A stretch of DNA of 56,079 nt, taken from assembly GCA_022827225.1 (NCBI GenBank), contig JAJDTJ010000057.1, forward strand, positions 1 through 56,079. Direction: 5' to 3'. The translations under genes and the position numbers were made by a program. The stretch comes from Candidatus Poribacteria bacterium (GTDB taxonomy: Bacteria > Poribacteria > WGA-4E > WGA-3G). The notes beneath the pieces were generated by a model. It saw nothing but the letters and a program-made list of their open reading frames with translations, ran no database searches and was not told the origin of the DNA. Positions 34,486 to 41,628 of this stretch are shown piece by piece (within the stretch, counting starts at the first letter, position 1; each line of letters opens with the position of its first letter).

Positions 34486-34716
34486 ATGGAAAAGAAACTA
34501 TTAGAAACCCAATTTGCGCTTTGCATCGAAAACAACGGTTGTGAAGACATAGAGAAGCGGAAATTCTACCAAATTCTGCCTGATGAAGAAGCGGTTCGTG
34601 AAGGCTATCTCCGCGTCGTTGATGAATCCAAAGAGGACTACTTATATCCCGAATCTTATTTCATTTTTCTTGAGCTACCTCACGAAGTACAGGAGGCATT
34701 CGGAGCGGCAGTCTAA
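34486..34716 (+). CDS. Small acidic conserved protein, second of a pair
   Basis: 76 residues, acidic: FALCIENNGCEDIEKRKFYQ (about 10-29), DEEAVREGYLRVVDESKEDY (about 33-52), then LYPESYFIFLELPHEVQEAF. The RV-D-E-S-x-E-D-Y-L-Y-P core recurs, from memory, in short proteins of cyanobacteria. Opposite charge and 4-bp spacing to the preceding gene suggest the products interact. I cannot assign a function. Confidence 0.6.
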   Translation: MEKKLLETQFALCIENNGCEDIEKRKFYQILPDEEAVREGYLRVVDESKEDYLYPESYFIFLELPHEVQEAFGAAV

Positions 34717-34770
34717 ATGCTCTATGTTTCGGTTAACTGAATAGAACGCTAATTAACAGAGGAGTTTACG

Positions 34771-35274
34771 ATGCAAAACATAAACATCAATAGGATGAAA
34801 ACAGTCCTGACTTTCACCGTCATCGCGAGCTGTCTCTTTTTCAGTGCTTGCACCGCGCTGCAAGAAGCACAACAAAAAAGAGAAGCACGCTTGATGGAGA
34901 AAAGAAAACAGGCAAACTTCGCGCAAAATCCGTTCATTGAAGTCACCGATACAACATTTGACAACCTCGTGTTGAGGTCCGAGTTGCCTGTTGTAGTGGC
35001 ATTCGGGGCAGAGTGGTGAGGTGCCTGTAAGGCCATGGAGCCAACGCTCGCTGCAGTTGCAGCGGAAAACCGAGAAGTATTTACTGTTGTGAAGGTAGAT
35101 GTGGATACTGCTCGGCAAAACTCTCAACGCATCTTAACCTACAAGCAGTCCGGAGTCATTCCTGAATATTCCGTGCTCAAAGACGGGAATGTCGTTACAC
35201 ATTTCACAGGATCGAAATCGAAAGCCGATTTCCTCCAAACAATTTTGGGATCGATAAACGCGCAGATGAATTGA
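34771..35274 (+). CDS. Selenocysteine-containing thioredoxin-like lipoprotein (TGA at codon 83)
   Basis: Read through TGA at 35017-35019 this is one 167-residue protein. Before the TGA: a signal peptide with lipobox-like F-F-S-A-C-T (C27), a charged helix, and VVVAFGAEW, the thioredoxin strand leading into the active site. After it, in the same frame: G-A-C-K-AMEPTLAAVAAE, then FTVVKVDVDT, then GVIPEYSVLKDGNVV with the cis-proline, and a final helix. The active site thus reads W-U-G-A-C-K, with selenocysteine replacing the first cysteine of CxxC (U83, C86). Such replacement is known in selenoprotein thioredoxins. Expected location: periplasmic face, lipid-anchored; role: thiol-disulfide exchange. 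It lies between nuoD and nuoE. Alternative: nonsense mutation or sequencing error of TGC/TGT. Confidence 0.75.
35049..35064 (+). promoter_or_regulatory. Candidate bacterial SECIS hairpin
   Basis: CGCTGC (35049-35054), loop AGTT (35055-35058), GCAGCG (35059-35064): a perfect 6-bp GC-rich stem, extendable by a U-G pair (35048/35065). The loop starts 35 nt after the TGA and has G in position two, within the limits I know for bacterial SECIS elements (short stem, small loop with G in the first two positions, roughly 16-37 nt from UGA). Confidence 0.55.
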
Positions 35275-35306
35275 GAGAACACTTGGGCGAAAAAAGGAAA
35301 ACATAG

Positions 35307-35834
35307 ATGTCAGATGAACGCATTCAAATCGAAACGCCTTTCGCGTTTAATGAAGAAAATCAACGTGAATTCGACGAACTGATAGGGCGGTATCCTGTTA
35401 AGGAGGCAGCGATGCTGCCGACGCTCCATCTCGCGCAGCGACAGGCAGGCTATATTACACCTGCTGTCATGAAGTACGTCGCGAAACTACTTGAAGTCAC
35501 CGTCATGAAGGTCAAGGATGTCGTTACGTTCTATCCAATGTTCTTTGAAGAACCCGTAGGTGAGTACGTGATTCGGGTATGCCATACGCTCCCTTGTGCG
35601 CTGCGAGACTGTAAAGTCGTCTTGGACCATCTTAAGGCGAAGTTGGAAACAGACATCGCTTCGGAAACGAATCTCGCGAAAGGTACAACTGCTGACGGTA
35701 AATTTACCCTCATGAAGGTGGAATGCCTCGCCTCGTGTGATGTCGCTCCTGTTATCATGATCAACGACGATCTGTATAAGAATTTAACCCCGGAAAAGGT
35801 TGATGAGATTTTAGACAATTTAGACAATTTGTAG
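35307..35834 (+). CDS. nuoE: NADH-quinone oxidoreductase subunit E
   Basis: 175 residues. The [2Fe-2S] N1a ligands are all there: C-H-T-L-P-C (about 92-97) and CLASCD (about 134-139). Upstream helices (EAAMLPTLHLAQRQAGYITP) are typical of the 24-kDa subunit. Together with NuoF it forms the NADH-oxidising module. It ends with repeated LDNLDNL just 10 bp before nuoF. Confidence 0.95.
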   Translation: MSDERIQIETPFAFNEENQREFDELIGRYPVKEAAMLPTLHLAQRQAGYITPAVMKYVAKLLEVTVMKVKDVVTFYPMFFEEPVGEYVIRVCHTLPCALRDCKVVLDHLKAKLETDIASETNLAKGTTADGKFTLMKVECLASCDVAPVIMINDDLYKNLTPEKVDEILDNLDNL

Positions 35835-35844
35835 AGGAGTATGT

Positions 35845-37320
35845 ATGGTTGAAGAGAGACGAATTCTCTACGAGCATCTGGATGTGCCTGATATTAACAC
35901 ATTCGATGTTTTTCGGCAATATGACGGCTATACGCGTTTTGAAAAGGCAATCGCGGAATATCAACCTGACGATATTGCTAAAATGGTGATGGATTCCGGG
36001 TTGAAAGGCAGAGGCGGTGCCGGGTTTTCGACCGGCTTGAAATGGAGCTTTGTCCCCAGAGATATAAAACCGTGCTACCTCTGCTGCAACGCTGATGAAA
36101 GTGAACCGGGGACGTTCAGCAACCGTTATGTCTTGGAGAAGAATCCACACCTATTGATTGAAGGTATCCTAATCTGTTGCTACGCAATGGGTATTGAGAC
36201 GACTTATGTCTATATCCGGGGTGAATTTACGCTCGGAAAAAGGATGTTGGATGCCGCTATCAAGGAAGCTTACGAAAAAGGCTACCTCGGTAAAGACGTT
36301 CGTGGCACAGGACTCAACATTGACATCTATACCCATCCAGGGGCTGGTGCCTATATTTGTGGTGAAGAGACAGGGTTGATTGAGTCACTCGAAGGCAAAC
36401 GCGGGCAGCCTCGCAACAAACCGCCGTTCCCTGCTGTTGAAGGTGTGTTCAGTAAACCGACTGTCGTCCAGAATGTTGAGACGTTGTGCAATCTGCCTTT
36501 TATTGTCGGCAACGGTGTCGAATGGTACACCAAAATGGGGCCGACGTATGCCGATACACGGGAGGATCCGCCGAAAGCCGATCCGAACACAGGCACGAAA
36601 CTCTACTGCATCAGCGGCGATGTCAACGAACCCGGGGTTTATGAATTGGAACTCGGTTTGACATGCACGGAACTCATTGAGGTCGCGGGCGGTTTACGTG
36701 GCGAAGAAGTGAAAGCGGTCATCCCCGGTGGCAGTTCCGCTCCGATTTTGACGCACTATGAGTTGGACACGCGACTCGATTTTACATCACTGACACTCGC
36801 CAAGTCGATGCTCGGTTCCGGCGGTATCATCGTCATGAACGAGACCCGCAATATCGTGGATTGCTTGCTCAATATCATGAAGTTCTACGCACATGAATCG
36901 TGTGGACAGTGTACGCCGTGTCGTTGGGGGACACCGTGGGTACGCGATATTGTTCAACGGATTGCCGACGGAGAGGGCAGACAAGATACTATCACACGAC
37001 CCAAATTCGGTGTCACTGAAAGTGGTAGATGGGGTGATACCGGTGAAACGGAAGAAATCTACGAAGACCTTGACCTGTTGGAGAGTGTCGCCAACAACAT
37101 CGCAAATGTGGATACGATGACATGGAACACAATCTGCGTCTTCGGTATCGCAGTTTCCTGGCCCGCCGTGAGTTATATGCGCAAATTCCGCCCTGAGTTT
37201 GAAGCCGCCATTCGAGAAGGTAAACTGGTTACCCTGCCTGTTGCCGAGGCGACAGTGCCACCGGAGGAAAATTACGCGTATCAACAGCGGTTTATTCCGA
37301 AAGAGTTCGCTGACCTGTAG
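35845..37320 (+). CDS. nuoF: NADH-quinone oxidoreductase subunit F
   Basis: 491 residues, about 50-60 more than usual. NADH/FMN sites are clear: GLKGRGGAGFSTGLKWSFVP (about 53-72), CNADESEPGTFSNRY (about 81-95) and GAGAYICGEETGLIESLEG (about 168-186). N3 cluster ligands: ESCGQCTPCR (about 351-360) and the distant cysteine in N-T-I-C-V-F-G. Between them there is an additional stretch of about 25 residues (near TRPKFGVTESGRWGDTGET) compared with well-known homologues, and the C-terminus is extended. It is the NADH entry point of complex I. Confidence 0.95.
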   Translation: MVEERRILYEHLDVPDINTFDVFRQYDGYTRFEKAIAEYQPDDIAKMVMDSGLKGRGGAGFSTGLKWSFVPRDIKPCYLCCNADESEPGTFSNRYVLEKNPHLLIEGILICCYAMGIETTYVYIRGEFTLGKRMLDAAIKEAYEKGYLGKDVRGTGLNIDIYTHPGAGAYICGEETGLIESLEGKRGQPRNKPPFPAVEGVFSKPTVVQNVETLCNLPFIVGNGVEWYTKMGPTYADTREDPPKADPNTGTKLYCISGDVNEPGVYELELGLTCTELIEVAGGLRGEEVKAVIPGGSSAPILTHYELDTRLDFTSLTLAKSMLGSGGIIVMNETRNIVDCLLNIMKFYAHESCGQCTPCRWGTPWVRDIVQRIADGEGRQDTITRPKFGVTESGRWGDTGETEEIYEDLDLLESVANNIANVDTMTWNTICVFGIAVSWPAVSYMRKFRPEFEAAIREGKLVTLPVAEATVPPEENYAYQQRFIPKEFADL

Positions 37321-37644
37321 GGCTCGCCACTTAGTAACATAACAAATGGCGTGGTGTTCTGTCCACATGAAAATGATGGATAGAGATGTTCGTAGGGGGT
37401 TTTTGCTTAGAGGAAATCCGCAGAAATCCGCAGAAACACCCAATCAAATACCCCTATCAAATACCCCAAGCAAAAAGGGTGTTTCTTCAGGGTTTCCCCG
37501 CCCGATATACCACTCATTTATGACTTGAGGAAGTAGTAGCTCGTAACGAAGTGGAGAGCGGGTTCGAGAAAAGCGCGTGAGATCCCAAGTCCACGTTGTT
37601 TAACCGCAAGGAAAATTTAAAATACCGCAAGGAAAATTTAAAAA
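37321..37644. other. nuoF-nuoG spacer with interleaved inverted repeats
   Basis: 324 bp, no credible gene. TTTTTGCTT (37400-37408) pairs with AAGCAAAAA (37468-37476), and AGAAACACCC (37432-37441) pairs with GGGTGTTTCT (37477-37486). The two pairs interleave, so as RNA they form either a pseudoknot or alternative hairpins. The loops contain direct repeats: AAATCCGCAG x2 (about 37414-37433) and ATCAAATACCCC x2 (37443-37454, 37456-37467). Near the end lies the tandem Shine-Dalgarno unit (37603-37643). Confidence 0.6.
37603..37643 (+). repeat. Tandem 20-bp unit carrying a Shine-Dalgarno sequence
   Basis: ACCGCAAGGAAAATTTAAAA occurs twice, identical, at 37603-37622 and 37624-37643, directly before the nuoG ATG. 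Near-identical copies stand before nuoK (41190-41209, one mismatch) and in the glycosyltransferase region (53572-53590), and a looser one before nuoH. Confidence 0.8.
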
Positions 37645-39291
37645 ATGGCACTTGTTAAACTGAATGACCTTGAGATAGAGGTTGAAGATGGAACGAATAT
37701 AGTTGAGGCAGCGAGACAGCATGGCATTGAGGTGCCTCACTACTGTTATCACCCTGGATTGACCCGTCCTGCGAATTGCAGGATGTGTCTGATTGAGACT
37801 TTCACTTCGCCCGCCGGGTCGGAGATGCCGGATCGACAATTGGCAACGGGCTGCACGACTACAGTCCGAACGGCGCCTCCTGATAGGAAACTTGATGGAA
37901 AGTACGACTTCATCGTCCGGACGGATAGTCCGCGCGTCAAAAAGGCACGCGAGGATATACTGGAATTTCTGCTCGTTCATCATCCGCTTGATTGTCCTGT
38001 CTGTGATCAAGCAGGCGAATGCGACTTGCAAGATTACAGTTATCGACACGGGCACGATAAAAGCCGCTACCTTGAAGTTAAAAATGTGCCACCCAAGAAA
38101 GATCTCGGACCGGATGTCCTGCTCTATTCAACGCGCTGTGTTGTCTGCACACGATGTATCCGATTTGCCCAGGAGGTGTCCGGCACCGGTGAATTAGGAT
38201 TAATTAATCGCGGCTCCCACGATGAAATTGATATCCCGAGAAGCCACGACGGCACGCCACTGCAGCTGCTGGATAATAAACTCGCAGGGAATGTCGTCGA
38301 TATTTGCCCGGTCGGTGCACTGATTAGCAAGGATTTCTTGTTCAAGTCTCGTCCATGGTTCTTGGAAAAGGCAGACAGCGTCTGCACCGGATGTAGTGTC
38401 GGTTGCAATATCACTGTAGAATATAAAGCCGATGGCGTATACCGAATCAAACCGCGCTTCCACGAGGATATCAACCAACACTGGATATGTGACGATGGTC
38501 GCCTCGGATACCACTATGTCAACAGTGATGACCGGCTCCAACTTCCACTTAAACGTGTTGACGATGAACTCACACCAACACACTGGGCGGATGCATTATC
38601 GGTCATTACGGAACAGTTATCGGAGGCGGAAGCCGATGCCATCGTTGTTATCGGTTCTGCGCAAGCCACAAATGAAGATAACTACGTTTTGCAACAGTTC
38701 GCACACGACGTGCTACAGACAACACAGTTGGGACTCTTCGGTCATCCGCAAGGTGAAGAACACAAGTTCCCACAGTTTACAATCGAAGCGGACAAGAATC
38801 CGAACGCGGCAGGTGCTAGGACGATACTCGGTTCCGCAAATGGGAACGTCGTTTTAGAAGGCGACGCACTCTGGGAAAAGGTCTCAGGTGCGAAAATTGT
38901 CTATCTCGTTAGCGGCGGACCGGAACGTCCACTTGAAGATGCTGAAAAAGCGGCATTAGAGAATGTGGATTTCCTCATCGTGCAAGACGTTTTGCCATCA
39001 GAGGTCACGCAATTAGCGGATGTGGTATTACCGGGCACAACCTTCGTTGAGAAAGACGGTACGATTACCAATTCAACCGGATGGGTCCAACGGATCCGCA
39101 AGACAATCGATCCACCCGGCGAAGCACGCGTCGATTGGGAAATCACGCAGCAGCTTGCCAAGCAGTTGGATGGTGAAATGAACTATCGCTTTGCCGGCGA
39201 AATCGCAATCGCTATTGCTGAGAATGTACCGGGTTACGCGGACGCAACACATCAAAAGATTGGAGATGCAGGAATTAAATTAGCAGAATAG
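37645..39291 (+). CDS. nuoG: NADH-quinone oxidoreductase subunit G (short form)
   Basis: 548 residues against roughly 800-900 in many bacteria. Ligands in order: [2Fe-2S] in HYCYHPGLTRPANCRMCL (about 32-49); the H/C motif of N5 near CPVCDQAGECDLQDYSYRHG (about 115-134); N4 in CVVCTRCIRF and ICPVGAL; and a further C-x2-C-x3-C-x27-C (CTGCSVGCN ... C-D-D-G-R), which matches the extra N7 cluster. The C-terminal molybdopterin-oxidoreductase-like part is reduced to a compact remnant (DFLIVQDVLPSEVTQLADVV). It links NuoF to the rest of the peripheral arm. Confidence 0.93.
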   Translation: MALVKLNDLEIEVEDGTNIVEAARQHGIEVPHYCYHPGLTRPANCRMCLIETFTSPAGSEMPDRQLATGCTTTVRTAPPDRKLDGKYDFIVRTDSPRVKKAREDILEFLLVHHPLDCPVCDQAGECDLQDYSYRHGHDKSRYLEVKNVPPKKDLGPDVLLYSTRCVVCTRCIRFAQEVSGTGELGLINRGSHDEIDIPRSHDGTPLQLLDNKLAGNVVDICPVGALISKDFLFKSRPWFLEKADSVCTGCSVGCNITVEYKADGVYRIKPRFHEDINQHWICDDGRLGYHYVNSDDRLQLPLKRVDDELTPTHWADALSVITEQLSEAEADAIVVIGSAQATNEDNYVLQQFAHDVLQTTQLGLFGHPQGEEHKFPQFTIEADKNPNAAGARTILGSANGNVVLEGDALWEKVSGAKIVYLVSGGPERPLEDAEKAALENVDFLIVQDVLPSEVTQLADVVLPGTTFVEKDGTITNSTGWVQRIRKTIDPPGEARVDWEITQQLAKQLDGEMNYRFAGEIAIAIAENVPGYADATHQKIGDAGIKLAE

Positions 39292-39394
39292 CCATCAGCA
39301 ATCAGCGGACGGAATGGAAGGATGGAAGCATAGGAAGATCGGTGCCGAACCTTCCTCCGTTCCAGTTTTCAACCGAGTAAGGAAAGTTAAAAGT

Positions 39395-40585
39395 ATGGAA
39401 AATATGCCTCTTCTTGTTTCAATTATCATCTCAATCGTCAAAATCCTCATCATTGTGCATCTGTTGCTTGTCGGCGTGATGATAATGATCTGGGCGGAAC
39501 GTCGCGTGAGCGGATGGATGCAGGATCGGTTGGGACCGAATCGTGTCGGACCGCAAGGACTGCTCCAACCCGTTGCGGACGGACTTAAGTTCATGTTTAA
39601 GGAGGATCTCATCCCAGATCATGTAGATAAACCGCTATACGTGCTTGCCCCCGCAATGCTGTTGGTCCCAGCACTGGTTGTCGTTGCAGTCGTCCCGTTC
39701 GGGAGTTCTATCACGCTATTTGGCTATGAAATACCGCTTCAGATTGCAGATATCAACATCGGCATTCTGTATATCTTGGCGATAACTTCCTTGGGTGTCT
39801 ACGGTGTTGTGCTCGGAGCGTGGGCATCGAATAACAAGTATTCACTTTTGGGCGGTTTACGTTCTTCGGCACAGATGATTAGTTACGAGTTGACGCTCGG
39901 ACTCGGAATCATCGGTATACTGATGCTGACGGGCAACACACTCAGTCTTCGGACAATCGCGATAGAACAAGGTGCCTATCCGTGGCACTGGAATTTCTTG
40001 ATTCATTTCCCCGCATTTCTCGCGTTTACGACAGCGATGTTCGCAGAGACGAACCGCTTGCCGTTTGATCTCGCCGAAGCCGAGCAGGAGCTCGTCGCGG
40101 GGTATCACACCGAATACAGCAGCATGAAATTCGCGATGTTCTTCATGGCGGAATACATGAATATGATTGTCGGTTCTGCCGTGACGGTGACGCTCTTCTT
40201 AGGCGGATGGCACTTCTTCGGTTTGGAAAACGTCGGCGGTCCCGTATGGAGTGGGCTTATCTCGTTTGGTATTTTCTTCGTCAAAACAGCGATTTTCCTG
40301 TTCGTATTTATTTGGGTCCGATGGACGCTTCCGCGCTTTCGATACGATCAACTCATGAACTTCGGTTGGAAATTCCTGTTGCCTGTCGCCTTGACTTCAA
40401 TCGTCGTAACCGGTACCTTATGGATAACAACCGGCTCTCGTCTGGTGGTTGGTATCGGTAACGTTGTTGCGGCGTTTATTGTTGTCTCAATCGTCGCAGG
40501 GCTGCTTGTGATGAGCACACCGAAGCCGGCAATACAGGAGAGCGATAATCAACTTGCACCGACCGTTCTCGATGCAATAGAGTAG
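39395..40585 (+). CDS. nuoH: NADH-quinone oxidoreductase subunit H
   Basis: 396 residues from the ATG at 39395 (AAGGAAAG upstream); the frame is open to 39314 but that part is not family-like and corresponds to a repeat. AERRVSGWMQDRLGPNRVGP (about 34-53) and TNRLPFDLAEAEQELVAGYH (about 215-234), with the charged residues of the quinone channel, identify it. At least eight membrane helices. nuoJ follows in 10 bp; the usual nuoI between them is absent. Confidence 0.95.
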   Translation: MENMPLLVSIIISIVKILIIVHLLLVGVMIMIWAERRVSGWMQDRLGPNRVGPQGLLQPVADGLKFMFKEDLIPDHVDKPLYVLAPAMLLVPALVVVAVVPFGSSITLFGYEIPLQIADINIGILYILAITSLGVYGVVLGAWASNNKYSLLGGLRSSAQMISYELTLGLGIIGILMLTGNTLSLRTIAIEQGAYPWHWNFLIHFPAFLAFTTAMFAETNRLPFDLAEAEQELVAGYHTEYSSMKFAMFFMAEYMNMIVGSAVTVTLFLGGWHFFGLENVGGPVWSGLISFGIFFVKTAIFLFVFIWVRWTLPRFRYDQLMNFGWKFLLPVALTSIVVTGTLWITTGSRLVVGIGNVVAAFIVVSIVAGLLVMSTPKPAIQESDNQLAPTVLDAIE

Positions 40586-40594
40586 GAGGCGTGT

Positions 40595-41128
40595 ATGAAT
40601 CCAGAACAGATTTTATTTTTTCTCTTTGGAGCAGTCTCGCTGATTGGTGCGATTGCTGTTATCTCGTTTCGACATCCGATTTATAGCGCGCTTTCGTTAA
40701 TTGTGACGTTTTTTGCACAAGCCGGTCTGTTTATCCTACTCGGCGCGCATTTCGTCGCAGCAGTACAAGTCATCGTTTATGCTGGGGCAATCATGGTCCT
40801 GTTCCTCTTTGTGATTATGCTCCTGAACCTTGGCACACTCTCGGCGAAAGGGGCTATTACTGGAAAACTAAAGGGTTTTGCGGTGATCCTTGGTATCCTG
40901 CTTGCCGTTGAAGGTGTCTATATCGCAGTGAAGGGAACCAAACCCGGCGACCCTGCAGTCGCATCAGCGGAAACTGCTACCGAATCCGTAAACACCACGA
41001 CCTATAGCATTGGCGAACTCTTATTCGACGAGTATCTTTTACCGTTTGAGGTTACCTCGCTTATTTTATTGGCGGCATTGATCGGCGTTATCGTCTTAGT
41101 AAAACGTGAAACCCAAGAGGAAAACTAA
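40595..41128 (+). CDS. nuoJ: NADH-quinone oxidoreductase subunit J
   Basis: 177 residues, five helices. [20 protein letters not shown] (about 26-45) and [20 protein letters not shown] (about 57-76) are the NuoJ hallmarks. A hydrophilic loop of about 35 residues ([20 protein letters not shown]) sits before the last helix. Membrane-arm subunit. After the stop there is a piece of the family B repeat. Confidence 0.94.
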   Translation: MNPEQILFFLFGAVSLIGAIAVISFRHPIYSALSLIVTFFAQAGLFILLGAHFVAAVQVIVYAGAIMVLFLFVIMLLNLGTLSAKGAITGKLKGFAVILGILLAVEGVYIAVKGTKPGDPAVASAETATESVNTTTYSIGELLFDEYLLPFEVTSLILLAALIGVIVLVKRETQEEN

Positions 41129-41211
41129 AGAGTAGTTATCGGTTATCAGTGATTGTAGTAAAGTCAAAGTTCCAAAATCACCTGACCGAACCGCAAGGAA
41201 AAATTAAAAAT

Positions 41212-41511
41212 ATGCCATTAGAATATTATCTTGTTTTGAGCGCGCTCTTGTTTACGATCGGTGTTGTTGGGGTCCTCGTCCGTAGGAATGCCATCATTAT
41301 TTTTATGTGTATTGAACTGATGTTGAACGCCGCGAATCTCGCCTTTGTAGCGATCAGTCGTAGCCTCGGAGAGGCATCGGGACAAGTGTTCGTCATCTTC
41401 GTAATGGCTGTCGCTGCCGCTGAGGTCGCAATCGGACTTGCAATCATTGTCAGTGTCTTCAAACATCAACAAACGATTAACGTGGATGAAGTCAATTCGT
41501 TGAAAGGCTAA
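41212..41511 (+). CDS. nuoK: NADH-quinone oxidoreductase subunit K
   Basis: 99 residues, three helices, normal size. The ATG at 41212 is preceded by AAGGAAAAATTAAAAAT, a copy of the dispersed Shine-Dalgarno unit; the longer upstream frame is repeat-derived. [20 protein letters not shown] (about 29-48) includes the conserved membrane glutamate of the proton path, and [15 protein letters not shown] the second. Confidence 0.95.
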   Translation: MPLEYYLVLSALLFTIGVVGVLVRRNAIIIFMCIELMLNAANLAFVAISRSLGEASGQVFVIFVMAVAAAEVAIGLAIIVSVFKHQQTINVDEVNSLKG

Positions 41512-41618
41512 AGTTAGCAGTCGGTAGTCAGCCATCGGCTTTCGGTATGTGGCAGGTGCGTATCGTTTGCACGCCACAAGCGATTCTTTACTGATAGCTG
41601 ATAGCCGATAGCCATAAA
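41512..41618. repeat. Family B-like repeat between nuoK and nuoL
   Basis: Starts AGTTAGCAGTCGGTAGTCAG and ends CTGATAGCTGATAGCCGATA. The ends resemble, in inverse orientation, the family B ends at 32533-32620 but pair less well with one another. Confidence 0.45.
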
Positions 41619-41628
41619 AGGATAAAAT

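Noticed and set aside
35017..35019. TGA in the thioredoxin gene as a simple nonsense mutation
   Set aside because: Exact position at the redox-active cysteine, an intact downstream domain and a suitable hairpin make selenocysteine more likely; the alternative remains stated in the feature.
39314..39394. N-terminal extension of nuoH
   Set aside because: The extra 27 codons are repeat-derived and unlike the family; a good ribosome-binding site precedes the ATG at 39395.
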